Source: Corallococcus silvisoli
GTDB lineage: Bacteria; Myxococcota; Myxococcia; Myxococcales; Myxococcaceae
Direction of reading: 5' to 3'
DNA: 64,000 nucleotides
Assembly (NCBI RefSeq): GCF_009909145.1
Contig: NZ_JAAAPJ010000011.1
Location: forward strand, 282,281 to 346,280
This document shows, in pieces, positions 1 to 8,174 of the stretch. The position numbers were made by a program, and so were the translations under genes. Below the pieces are notes generated by a model that was not told the origin of the DNA, did not search any database, and worked only from the letters and a program-made list of their open reading frames with translations. How positions within the stretch are numbered: the first letter of the stretch is position 1; each line of letters starts with the position of its first letter.

Positions 1-897
1 ACCGCCGTGCCGCTGTCGCGCCAGTTCAAGGGCTACGACGAGGACCGGCTCGTCACGGTGGACGGCCGCGCCATCGAGGCGGACACGCCCGACGCGCTCG
101 CGGGCACCCTGGACCCGGACGACCTGCCCATCCTGATGTTCCTCAAGGCCCAACGGGGCGCGCTGGGCGCGGACCGCCTAGCGCACGTGGTGCTGGACGA
201 GGCGGAGGACTTCTCCCTCTTCGAGCTCTTCGTCGTGGGCCAGCTGCTGGGCGACAGCCGCAGCTGCACGCTCGCCGGCGACGAGGTGCAACAGACGACG
301 GCGGGCTTCGCGGGGTGGACGGCCGCCCTGGACGAGCTGGGCATCCGCGACGCCGCCACCTGCCGGCTCCAGGTGTCCTACCGCTGCCCGCGCCCGGTGG
401 TGGAGCTGGCCCGGCACGTGCTGGGCACGCAGGCCCCGGCGGCCTCCGCGAGGGCCGGCCGCGAGGGCGCGCCGGTGGGCTTCCACCACTTCCCCGACGA
501 GGCCCAGGCGTGGCTGTTCCTGGGAGACGCCCTGCGCGACCTGGTGCTGCGTGAGCCGCACGCGTCGGTGGGCGTCATCGCCAGCAACCGCGAAGCCGCC
601 GAGTCCTTCCACCGCGTCATCCGCGAGATGCCCTGGGCCCGGCTCGTCCTGGAGGGAGACTTCTCCTTCGAGCCCGGCGTGGACGTGACGGACGTGGACA
701 ACGTGAAGGGCCTGGAGTTCGACTACGTCGTCCTGCCGGACGTGACGGCCCGCGCCTACCCCGCGGACGACGAGGCCCGCCGCAGGCTGCACGTCGCCGT
801 CACCCGCTCCTCCCACCAGCTGTGGGTGGCCTCCTCCGCCGTGCGCTCCCCGCTCATCCGCACCTTCCCCGGCGCGGAGGAGACGGCTCAGGGCTGA
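1..897 (+). CDS. UvrD/HelD-like superfamily 1 DNA helicase, C-terminal part (5' end outside window)
   Basis: The frame is open to the first base, so the gene starts upstream; a GTG at 7 is only internal. The visible 296 residues hold the second half of an SF1A helicase: a Walker B-like DEAED around residue 64, a motif IV-like QVSYRCPRP near 123, the motif V-like VKGLEFDYVVLPDV near 232, and the motif VI-like HVAVTRSSHQLWVA near 264. In UvrD/HelD proteins these couple ATP hydrolysis to strand translocation. The Walker A half is not in view. The usual DEAQD reads DEAED here, which still keeps the catalytic Glu. HelD-type (RNA polymerase recycling) and generic UvrD-type roles cannot be separated from this fragment. 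The 3' end overlaps the convergent next gene by about 10 bases. Confidence 0.8.
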   Translation, partial: TAVPLSRQFKGYDEDRLVTVDGRAIEADTPDALAGTLDPDDLPILMFLKAQRGALGADRLAHVVLDEAEDFSLFELFVVGQLLGDSRSCTLAGDEVQQTTAGFAGWTAALDELGIRDAATCRLQVSYRCPRPVVELARHVLGTQAPAASARAGREGAPVGFHHFPDEAQAWLFLGDALRDLVLREPHASVGVIASNREAAESFHRVIREMPWARLVLEGDFSFEPGVDVTDVDNVKGLEFDYVVLPDVTARAYPADDEARRRLHVAVTRSSHQLWVASSAVRSPLIRTFPGAEETAQG

Positions 898-1583
898 CGG
901 CCTCCGCCGCTGGCGCGCCACTCCCGCTGCCGCTGGGCGTGGGCCTCACGGCGCACGAGCGCGTCCGACTCCTGGCGGGGGACCTCCGCCAGCCGCGCGC
1001 GGTGCAGGGTCACGCTCAGCTCCAGGAGGCCCTTGTCCTGCGACGGCAGCTTGTCGCCGTAGTCCTGCAGCAGCGTGGTCGCGAAGGCGATGGCGTCCTC
1101 GGACACCTTGCGGCGGTGGTCGTAGTACTGGTGCACCTCCTCCTCGGAGGCCTCGTTGGACTGCACCCTGCCGAAGAGGGTGTTCCACTTCGCCTCCACC
1201 TCGGCCCGGCGGCGCAGCTCCTCCGGGTCCTTGGTGGGCACGCCGGTCTCCCAGTACAGGTTGTCCGGCAGCTTCGCGCGCACCGCCTCCAGGTCCACCG
1301 GGTAGGGGCCGGGCTCCTCCTCCGGCGCCGCCTGCACCTGGGCCGCCGCCGCGGACACCAGGTCCAGCCCCCCATCCTTCGCCCGGGGCACCGCCGGGGT
1401 GGACGCGAACGCGGGAGCAGGCGCCACCGGAGCCGGGGCCACCGCGGCCGGGGGCACCCCCGGCGCGCCAACGTCTGGCGTCTGGCCACCCAAGACAAGC
1501 CACGCCCCCACCGCCAGGACCAGGACTCCCGCGGTGCCCAGGGGCAGCTTCCATCGCGCGCGCGTGCTCATGAGCAAGGCCAT
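888..1583 (-). CDS. Hypothetical single-pass membrane or secreted protein
   Basis: About 231 residues from the ATG at 1583, or 227 from the ATG at 1571 (MSTRARWK). The N terminus is basic and followed by one hydrophobic stretch (LGTAGVLVLAVGAWLVLGG), so it is a signal anchor. Next comes a Pro/Ala-rich linker, then a charged, helix-prone C-terminal half rich in Glu, Arg and Leu. I recognise no named domain. The residues before 1583 in the same frame look like read-through of noncoding DNA. Convergent with the helicase end at 897. Function unknown. Confidence 0.6.
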   Translation of the reverse strand: MALLMSTRARWKLPLGTAGVLVLAVGAWLVLGGQTPDVGAPGVPPAAVAPAPVAPAPAFASTPAVPRAKDGGLDLVSAAAAQVQAAPEEEPGPYPVDLEAVRAKLPDNLYWETGVPTKDPEELRRRAEVEAKWNTLFGRVQSNEASEEEVHQYYDHRRKVSEDAIAFATTLLQDYGDKLPSQDKGLLELSVTLHRARLAEVPRQESDALVRREAHAQRQREWRASGGGRQP

Positions 1584-1850
1584 ACCGCGCGCCCGGCGCC
1601 CGCCGCAACCCACGTCAGGCCATCCGCGCAACGCACCGCGCAATTGATACATTTAAAACATGGCCATTCGCGTCAATTCTCATTCAATAACTGACGCGAA
1701 GCGGCAATTTGGATCCTCTCCGCTGGAATGCTGCGCCCGGCATGGAATTCACTATTTTCACCGCAAGCGAACCTTCCCTGGTTACGGCTGATAAACAAAA
1801 ACGTAACATCCGCGTCCGCAACCCATTCACTCCCCCTAGGAGGAAGCCGC

Positions 1851-3155
1851 ATGAGAAGTCTTCTCTGGATGAGCCTTCTGGCCCTCACCGCTCCCGTGGG
1901 CGCCGCGCGCGCCGAGGTGCTGGTGGAAGGCATCGTCGACGTGCTGGTCGACGGCGGAAACAACTACAACTGGCAGAAGGTGACGCTGCCCAACACCAAG
2001 TGTGGCAACGGCTCCCAGTACAAGTTCTTCGTGAACAAGACGGGCTCCCCCAACGTGCTGTTCATGATGGAGGGCGGCGGCGCGTGCTGGGACTACGACT
2101 CGTGTAGCGGCCGCACGGGCATCCTGGGCGCGGCGAACCCCAACGGCATCGCCGACGACTACATGAAGCAGTTCACGGCGAAGTACGTGTCCCCCATCGT
2201 CAACGGGGCGGACCCGGGCCTGCCCTTCCGCGACCGCAAGGACATCGTCACCAAGGGCTGGAACATCGTCTACCTGCCGTACTGCACGGGCGACGTGCAC
2301 ATCGGCAACAACACGAAGGTCTACACGGATACCACGGGCGGCCAGGCGCCGCTCACCTGGTACCACTCCGGCTACACCAACACGCTGGCCGCGGCGAACT
2401 ACGCCAAGCAGCAGTTCCCCAACGTGCAGAAGCTGCTCGTCACGGGCTACAGCGCGGGCGGCACGTCCACCTCCGCCGGCTACTACTTCATCCGCAAGGC
2501 CATCAACCCGGCCCGCGGCTACATGATCAACGACTCCGGCCCCATCTTCATGGCGCCGAACGCGAACTCCCTGTCGCGCCCCCTGCACGACAAGATCCGC
2601 TCGTCGTGGAACCTGGACTCGGTGTTCAGCCAGCTGCCGGGCAGCTTCAGCATCAGCGACATGGGCTCCATCAACCGCATGGTGGCCACGGAGTTCCCGA
2701 ACGATCAGCTCGCGTACACGGGCTACACGATGGACTACAACTACTCGCGCTACTCGTATGAGCGCTTCCGCACGCCCAACGACGAGGCGTCCGTCCACGC
2801 CTACTGGAAGACGGACCAGGACGCGTTCGTCACGGAGCTGAACAAGTACAACAACTTCAGCTACTTCATCCCGCACCAGCGCGCCATCAACGCCAGCCAC
2901 TGCAGCACCATCATCACCTTCGTGGGCTCGCACGCCTGCCAGCGCATGGAGAAGAAGTACTGGTACGAGTACATCAGCAGCCCGTGGCAGTCCTATGCCT
3001 GCCACAGCGAGTTCGTGCCGATGGACGTCTTCCTGGACCGCTTCATCAACGGCAACCAGCGCGTCCGCATCTACGAGCCCGCCAACAACTACAACAACGA
3101 GGACGCGGGCATGAGCATCCTCGCGCCCCTCATCAACGGCGCGCTCGGCGGGTAG
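1851..3155 (+). CDS. Pectin acetylesterase-family secreted hydrolase
   Basis: 434 residues from the ATG at 1851, preceded by AGGAGGAAG, an excellent ribosome-binding site at 1839-1847. A Sec signal peptide covers about the first 22 residues (cleavage near AARAE). The family signatures are an oxyanion-type MMEGGGACWDY near 65, a PYCTGDVHIG block and the nucleophile elbow GYSAGGT near 200. This matches the pectin acetylesterase/Notum family (Ser-Asp-His hydrolases that remove acetyl or acyl esters from polysaccharides or proteins). Substrate in this organism is unknown. It may serve extracellular polysaccharide degradation. Monocistronic, with a strong hairpin after the stop. Confidence 0.85.
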   Translation: MRSLLWMSLLALTAPVGAARAEVLVEGIVDVLVDGGNNYNWQKVTLPNTKCGNGSQYKFFVNKTGSPNVLFMMEGGGACWDYDSCSGRTGILGAANPNGIADDYMKQFTAKYVSPIVNGADPGLPFRDRKDIVTKGWNIVYLPYCTGDVHIGNNTKVYTDTTGGQAPLTWYHSGYTNTLAAANYAKQQFPNVQKLLVTGYSAGGTSTSAGYYFIRKAINPARGYMINDSGPIFMAPNANSLSRPLHDKIRSSWNLDSVFSQLPGSFSISDMGSINRMVATEFPNDQLAYTGYTMDYNYSRYSYERFRTPNDEASVHAYWKTDQDAFVTELNKYNNFSYFIPHQRAINASHCSTIITFVGSHACQRMEKKYWYEYISSPWQSYACHSEFVPMDVFLDRFINGNQRVRIYEPANNYNNEDAGMSILAPLINGALGG

Positions 3156-3179
3156 TCCCCACCGTCCCTGAAGCCTCCT

Positions 3180-3228
3180 GAAACGAAAGCGGGAGCGGGC
3201 CAGCCAGGCCCGCTCCCGTTGTCGTTTC
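3180..3228. terminator. Strong bidirectional terminator-like hairpin
   Basis: A 22-base arm (3180-3201) pairs with 3207-3228 around a 5-base loop, with only two mismatches. It lies between the ends of two convergent genes, the esterase (stop 3155) and the DUF1552 gene (stop 3254). The A-rich left flank and T-rich right end of the stem suit termination in both directions. Confidence 0.8.
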
Positions 3229-3253
3229 CAGGCCCTGGAGGCCCGCTGGGGCG

Positions 3254-4639
3254 CTACGTGAGGCCGGGCAGCGTGCCCGTGTAGTCCGGGTGGCCGAAGC
3301 GGTCCACGTTGACGCCAAAGGCCTGGGCGATGGAGGTGAGCAGCTTGTTGTGCTCCACCGCGCCCGGCAGCGGGCTGCCCGGCCCCGGCCAGTTGGCCAG
3401 GGGGTCCTTGTTGTTGGGGCGCAGGGACAGCATGCGGCCCATGCGGAACTTCCCGCCCGCGCCGCCCGCCAGCACCGTGGGGATGGACACGTTCATGTGG
3501 CCGGCGGCGTCACCCAGCTCGTTCCCCCAGAGGATGAGGGTGTTGTCCAGCACCGTGCCGCTGCCCTCCGGGATGGCCTTCAGGCTGTCCATCAGGCCGG
3601 CCACCTGTTCGGCGTACCACTGCTGCACCCGCACCATCCGCAGGCGGATGTTGGTGCGCTCCGGCTGGGACTGGGTGTCGGTGCGGTGGGCGATGTCGTT
3701 GTGGATGTCCTCGTTGATGCCAATCCACGGCATGGACGGCCCGGGGATGGTCATGGTCACCACCCGCGTCAGGTCACACGCGAACGCGCGGGCGATGAGG
3801 TCCATGTGCAGCGTGGTGAGGCCGGGCATGTTGTCGATGTCGCCCAGGTCGCTCAGCGCGTCGGACGGCGCCTCCGGCCGCTCGCAGTTGAGCGCGCCCG
3901 CGTTGGTCAGCCGCCGCTCGATGTCGCGCAGCGCCGCCAGGTGCGTGTCCAGCTTCGTGCCCTCGGTGGCCGCCAGCCGCTTCTTCAGCCGGTTGGCGTC
4001 CTTGATGAGGTAGTCCAGCAGGCTCTTGCGCTTGGCCAGGATGGCCTGCGCCTCCGCGGGAGAGCCGCCCAGGCCCCCGAAGAGGCGCTTGTAGACGTTG
4101 GCGGGGTTCAGCTCGAACGGCACGCGCGAGCCGTTCTCCGTGAAGGAGATGCTGTTGTAGACGTGCTGGGCGCCGAACTGCTCGAAGGCGTGCAGCTGGA
4201 GCGAGCGGAACTGGGTGGTGCCCCCCACCGTGTTGCCAATCACCTGGTCCAGCGAAGGGCCCGAGGGCAGCTCGTCGCCGCTGGACACCTCCACCTGGCT
4301 GCCGGTGAGGAAGGTGACGGGGCCGCCCTCGTGGCCGGTGCGGCCGTGCTCGTAGAGGACGCGGTAGTCCAGGCCGTCCAGCACCAGCAGCTTGTCGCGG
4401 TGGCGCTGGAGCGGTTGGAGGACGGAGTTCTCGAAGTCGATGTTGTAGTTGGTGTCGCTGCCCTTGGGCGTCCAGTACTCCGGCAGGTAGCCGTGAGGGG
4501 TGAACAGCGCGATGAAGCGCAGGGGGGCGGCTTCGGCGGCCTCGGCCACGGAGCTGGTGAGCAGGTGCGCGAAGGGCGCCGCCATGGCCGTGCCGGACAG
4601 GAGCTTCAGGATGCTGCGTCGGGAAAAGTCGCGGGACAT
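3254..4639 (-). CDS. DUF1552 domain-containing protein with Tat signal
   Basis: 461 residues from the ATG at 4639 (MSRDFSRRSIL). A TTG at 4654 is in frame but overlaps the upstream stop and is less likely. The N terminus carries a twin-arginine motif (SRRSILKLLSG) followed by a hydrophobic stretch and an AEAAEA cleavage region, so the folded protein is probably exported by Tat. The body matches the DUF1552 family, which resembles alkaline phosphatase/sulfatase-like folds (FIALFTPHGYLPEYW near 45, and a late LWGNELGDAAGHMN metal-site-like block). These proteins are typically encoded next to DUF1592 cytochrome-like proteins, as here (11-base gap). Biochemical role unknown. Confidence 0.85.
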   Translation of the reverse strand: MSRDFSRRSILKLLSGTAMAAPFAHLLTSSVAEAAEAAPLRFIALFTPHGYLPEYWTPKGSDTNYNIDFENSVLQPLQRHRDKLLVLDGLDYRVLYEHGRTGHEGGPVTFLTGSQVEVSSGDELPSGPSLDQVIGNTVGGTTQFRSLQLHAFEQFGAQHVYNSISFTENGSRVPFELNPANVYKRLFGGLGGSPAEAQAILAKRKSLLDYLIKDANRLKKRLAATEGTKLDTHLAALRDIERRLTNAGALNCERPEAPSDALSDLGDIDNMPGLTTLHMDLIARAFACDLTRVVTMTIPGPSMPWIGINEDIHNDIAHRTDTQSQPERTNIRLRMVRVQQWYAEQVAGLMDSLKAIPEGSGTVLDNTLILWGNELGDAAGHMNVSIPTVLAGGAGGKFRMGRMLSLRPNNKDPLANWPGPGSPLPGAVEHNKLLTSIAQAFGVNVDRFGHPDYTGTLPGLT

Positions 4640-4650
4640 GGGGTCTGGGC

Positions 4651-6270
4651 TCAACGGGTGGGCAGACGCCGCTGGGTGAAGGAATCCGAGCGCACCAGGC
4701 TGACCAACGCCTCGGTGATTTTCAGGTGGTCCGTGCGGTACGGGCCGGTGCGCATGGCGGCGAGCATCTGCGCGTCGGAGGCGTGGCCGTCACGCCCCAT
4801 CGCGTAGCGCACGAGCTGCAGCGGCACGCAGTTGGCCAGCTCCTCGCTCGTCGTCAGGTAGCGCGCCAGCTGCGCGCCGCCGGTGAAGCTGCCGAGGTTG
4901 GTGGTGCCGTCCGCCGCCATCACCGCGCCGCTGGCGTCCACGCGGCGGCCGTTCTCCTCCGTGCGGTGCTGGCCCAGGCCGTCGAAGTCCTCCATGCCGA
5001 AGCCCATCGGGTCGATGGTCTTGTGGCAGCTGGCGCACGCCGGGTTGTTGGTGTGCGCCGCGAAGCGCTCGCGGGTGGTGGCGTCCTCCGACAGGGCCGG
5101 GGGAATGGTGGACACGTTCGCGGGCGGCGCGGGCACCGTGCGGCACAGCAGGCGCGTGAGCACGAACTTGCCGCGCTTGATGGGGGACGACGAGTCGAAG
5201 TGGGCGTAGGTGGACATCACGCCCGCCTGGGTGAGGATGCCCAGGCGCTCCGGGGGCAGCGTCACGCGGCCCATCCCGGTGTCGTCCACGTTGGTGCGGC
5301 TCAGGTCGCCGTAGTAGCTGGCGAGCGTCTCATCCACGTAGGAGTAGTTCGCCCCCAGGAGCTCCTCCACGGAGCCCGCGTGGTCCTTCACGATGGCGTC
5401 GAGGAAGGCGTCGCGCTCCCGGACCATGGAGTCGCGGAAGTCCACGCTGTAGTCCGGGTACACGAGGTTGTTCTTGTTGACCTTGGACAGGCCGCCAATG
5501 CCCAGCCACTCAATGAAGAACTGGCGCAGCTTCGCGCGCGCCTCATCCGTCTTGAGCAGGCGGCGCGCCTGGGCCTCGCGCTCGTCGGGCGACGACAGCG
5601 AGCCGGCCTTGGCGGCGGCGAGCAGCGTCGCGTCCGGGGGACCGCCGGTCACCATGAAGGACAGCTCGGAGGCGACCTCGTAGGGGGTCAGCTCCACGAC
5701 CTGACCCTTGCGAGCGGAGTCCGGCCCCAGCTCCGTGCGGTACAGGAACGACGCGGAGGAGAACAGCGCCTGGAGCACCAGCTCCGCGCCCGTCTCCATC
5801 GTCCCGCCCTGCTTGCCCTGGTTGAAGAGCGCCAGCAGGTCCGCCGCCTCCTCCGCCGTCACCGGCCGGCGGAAGGCGCGCTCTCCCACGGTCTGGATGA
5901 AGGAGCGCGCGCAGTCGTCCGCTGCCTTGCCGGAGGGGCACCGGTAGAGGTCGCGCAGCTCCTCCTTGCCCTGCTCCGCCAGCGTCACGGCCGCGCTGTC
6001 GATCTGATCCGCCAGCAGCGACGTCACCTGGAGCCGCTCGTGGGTGGAGAAGCCCAGGATGGTGTCCTCCGCCGCGAAGCCCTGTGCGATGTCCACGGGC
6101 GTCCCCAGCACCGCGGAGGCGGACTTGTTGAACTCGTCGCGCGTCAGCCGGCGCACGCGCGCGGGTGCCGCCGAGCTCTCCAGCGCCGCGTCCTGCCCAC
6201 CGATGTTGCCGGTGCAGCCGGAGGCGGTGAGCACGAGAGCGGAGGACAGATAGAAACGACGCAATGGCAT
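4651..6270 (-). CDS. DUF1592/DUF1588-family lipoprotein with one c-type heme motif
   Basis: 539 residues from the ATG at 6270 (MPLRRFYLSS); an ATG at 6282 is the alternative. A lipobox (LTASGC) ends the signal peptide, so it is an envelope lipoprotein. The order of blocks fits the planctomycete/myxobacterial DUF1587-DUF1595-DUF1592-DUF1588-DUF1585 architecture: LTRDEFNKS near 40, FIEWLGI near 260, and a CASCH heme-binding site in the NPACASCHKTIDPMGFGMEDFD segment near 425. One heme suggests an electron-transfer role, possibly with its partner. Directly upstream of, and surely cotranscribed with, the Tat-exported DUF1552 gene. The pair's substrate is not known. Confidence 0.85.
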   Translation of the reverse strand: MPLRRFYLSSALVLTASGCTGNIGGQDAALESSAAPARVRRLTRDEFNKSASAVLGTPVDIAQGFAAEDTILGFSTHERLQVTSLLADQIDSAAVTLAEQGKEELRDLYRCPSGKAADDCARSFIQTVGERAFRRPVTAEEAADLLALFNQGKQGGTMETGAELVLQALFSSASFLYRTELGPDSARKGQVVELTPYEVASELSFMVTGGPPDATLLAAAKAGSLSSPDEREAQARRLLKTDEARAKLRQFFIEWLGIGGLSKVNKNNLVYPDYSVDFRDSMVRERDAFLDAIVKDHAGSVEELLGANYSYVDETLASYYGDLSRTNVDDTGMGRVTLPPERLGILTQAGVMSTYAHFDSSSPIKRGKFVLTRLLCRTVPAPPANVSTIPPALSEDATTRERFAAHTNNPACASCHKTIDPMGFGMEDFDGLGQHRTEENGRRVDASGAVMAADGTTNLGSFTGGAQLARYLTTSEELANCVPLQLVRYAMGRDGHASDAQMLAAMRTGPYRTDHLKITEALVSLVRSDSFTQRRLPTR

Positions 6271-6470
6271 GATGTCTGGCATTCCTCGCACCCGCGCGGC
6301 GTAAGGCCCGGCGCACAGGCGCCCGGCAGTCTACTGGCTGAGGCCCTCGCTTTCAGCGGGGATTTCATTTCGAGGCGTTTTCATCTCTCGCGGAGAAAGA
6401 GAGAGAGGCGCCCATCCCGGAGCACGAAGTGGGCACGCACCGGCCCGCGGCGCACACGGTGCCGCGCGAC

Positions 6471-6881
6471 TCAGGGAGGAACTTCCTCACCTCGGGCCGT
6501 CCACCAGTTCTCGCCATAACTGATGCAGATCTGCTCACCGGGGTGGATGTCCCGCAGTGCGTGATAGCGGAACACATCCCGGTCCACCGCGCGGCTGTAG
6601 GACGCGTTGGGTTCGGTGGCGTGGTTGTAGATCATCCCGTACCCCATCACGAGCGCGACCCAGTCGCCCTTGCGGGGCTCTTCGTGGCGGTGCCAACGAA
6701 TCTCGAAGACGTAGTCGTCCAGCGGTTCGCCGCGGCACTGGCGCTGGGGGACCTTGAGGTAGTGGCACTCCTCGATGAGTTCGCCCGCCGCGATGAACAC
6801 GTCGGTGAAGACGCCCATCCCCCACTCGCACGGCCGGACCTTCACGCCGGGATGGAGGAACAGCGCCGGGCCCAGGTTCAT
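6471..6881 (-). CDS. SET-domain protein, putative lysine methyltransferase
   Basis: 136 residues from the ATG at 6881. It is almost only a SET domain: GMGVFTDVFIAAGELIEE (SET-N, residues 21-38), GYGMIYNHATEPNASY (80-95) with the SAM-binding NHxxxPN motif, and ICISYGENWW (118-127) with the catalytic Tyr of the C-terminal SET motif. Family members transfer methyl groups from S-adenosylmethionine to protein lysines. There is no pre- or post-SET cysteine cluster. The target in this bacterium is unknown. Its frame is open far upstream through the flippase gene on the same strand, but the start at 6881 fits the domain boundary. Confidence 0.8.
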   Translation of the reverse strand: MNLGPALFLHPGVKVRPCEWGMGVFTDVFIAAGELIEECHYLKVPQRQCRGEPLDDYVFEIRWHRHEEPRKGDWVALVMGYGMIYNHATEPNASYSRAVDRDVFRYHALRDIHPGEQICISYGENWWTARGEEVPP

Positions 6882-6997
6882 GGGGGCTTCTCTTTCGCTT
6901 CCGGTGTCGTCCACGCGGGCGAACCATCGCGCACTCCGGCCGGGCTCGGGAAGCGGCGGCGCCGCGGGCGCGGGACCTTCCAGGACTTCCCGTGCTG

Positions 6998-8035
6998 TCA
7001 GCCTGTCTGCCCTCCTGTCACGGGACGGTGGCGCAGGATGCGGCGCAACAGGTAGAGGCCGGGCAGCAGGGGCAGCCAGAGGGTGAAGCCGCGCAGGAGC
7101 ATGGTGCCCGCGAGGGCCGCCTCCACCGGGACTCCGAGGAGGTTGAGCATGCCCACGGACACGGCCTCGTAGGTGCCCACGCCGCCGGGGATGATGGACA
7201 CCGTCTCCGCCATGGAGGCGACCATGAAGGCGACGATGACGGTGCTCATGGGGACCTCCTGGCCCATCGCGCGCAGCATGGCGCCCAGCGTGGCCGCGTC
7301 CAGGGCGTAGACGCCCAGTTGGAGGACGACGCCGCGCACGAGCAGGCCGGGGTCGAGGAGCATCCCGGGCGGCACCTCCGCGATGGCCTTGAGCATGGTG
7401 CCCAGGGAGGGGATGCGCTTCGTGAAGCGGCCCGGCGTCCACTCGCGGTGCCGCGTCACCCAGAGGATGGCCAGCGGGATGACCACGGCCAGCGCGCCGA
7501 AGCCGGTGACGAGCCAGGGGATCCATTCGTTGAGTTCGGACTCGCGCCAGAGGAAGAAGAGGCTCGCGCCCACGCCCAGCGCCTGCGCGATGTAGAAGCA
7601 CAGCACCGTCAGGAGCACCGCGCCCGCGGCGGTCCCGGGGCTCGCGCCCTCGCGGCGCAGCCCGCGTCCGACGAGCACCGACCCGCCCACGCCGCCGGTG
7701 GGGATGACCTGGTCGAACGCCAGCTTCATCAGGGACAGCCGCGCCAGCGCCCAGAGCGAGACGCGCAGCCGCGCCCGGTGCAGGACCACCCACCAGATGG
7801 CCGCCACGCACAGGTAGGTGCCCACCTGGAACGCGACGGCCACCAGCAGCCACGCGGGCCGGGCCTGCCGGAGCAGCTCCAGGAACTGCTTCTCCTCCGC
7901 GTGCCGGGAGAACACGAAGGCCAGGAGCGCGACGAGGAGCAGGACGCCGGGGATCCACCAGCCACGCCGGCGCTTCGCTGGGACCTCCAGCGGCTCCTCC
8001 AGGGGGGAAACCGGTTCCGCGCGCGTGCCCGCCAT
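6998..8035 (-). CDS. LPG-synthase-TM/flippase-like integral membrane protein
   Basis: 345 residues with about eight hydrophobic helices after a basic, Pro/Glu-rich cytoplasmic N terminus (cluster KRRRGWW near 22). The pattern fits the lysylphosphatidylglycerol synthase transmembrane/UPF0104 family. Family-like blocks are QVIPTGGVGGSVLVGRGL near 108 and SIIPGGVGTYEAVSVG near 285, the latter being the conserved PGGxGxxE motif. Members include lipid flippases and the membrane half of MprF; the soluble aminoacyl-transferase half is absent, so lipid or glycolipid translocation is more likely than lysylation. The start at 8035 follows an AGGAGA-like site. Confidence 0.85.
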   Translation of the reverse strand: MAGTRAEPVSPLEEPLEVPAKRRRGWWIPGVLLLVALLAFVFSRHAEEKQFLELLRQARPAWLLVAVAFQVGTYLCVAAIWWVVLHRARLRVSLWALARLSLMKLAFDQVIPTGGVGGSVLVGRGLRREGASPGTAAGAVLLTVLCFYIAQALGVGASLFFLWRESELNEWIPWLVTGFGALAVVIPLAILWVTRHREWTPGRFTKRIPSLGTMLKAIAEVPPGMLLDPGLLVRGVVLQLGVYALDAATLGAMLRAMGQEVPMSTVIVAFMVASMAETVSIIPGGVGTYEAVSVGMLNLLGVPVEAALAGTMLLRGFTLWLPLLPGLYLLRRILRHRPVTGGQTG

Positions 8036-8174
8036 GCGTCTCCTTCCTGGGAATGGAATGTCCCGAGGGAAGGATGCGCTTCATCGCCCGCCGGGGCAGG
8101 GGGCGGGGCACGGCAGCCCGCCCCCCTTGCATCCAGGGAGGCGGGCCCCGCATGCGTCTATCGCCCCCCGGGAC

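Noticed and set aside
6882..8153. N-terminal extension of the SET protein
   Set aside because: The frame is open for 424 codons upstream, but it is antisense-like Arg/Gly/Pro-rich sequence lying over the flippase gene. The ATG at 6881 fits the domain start.
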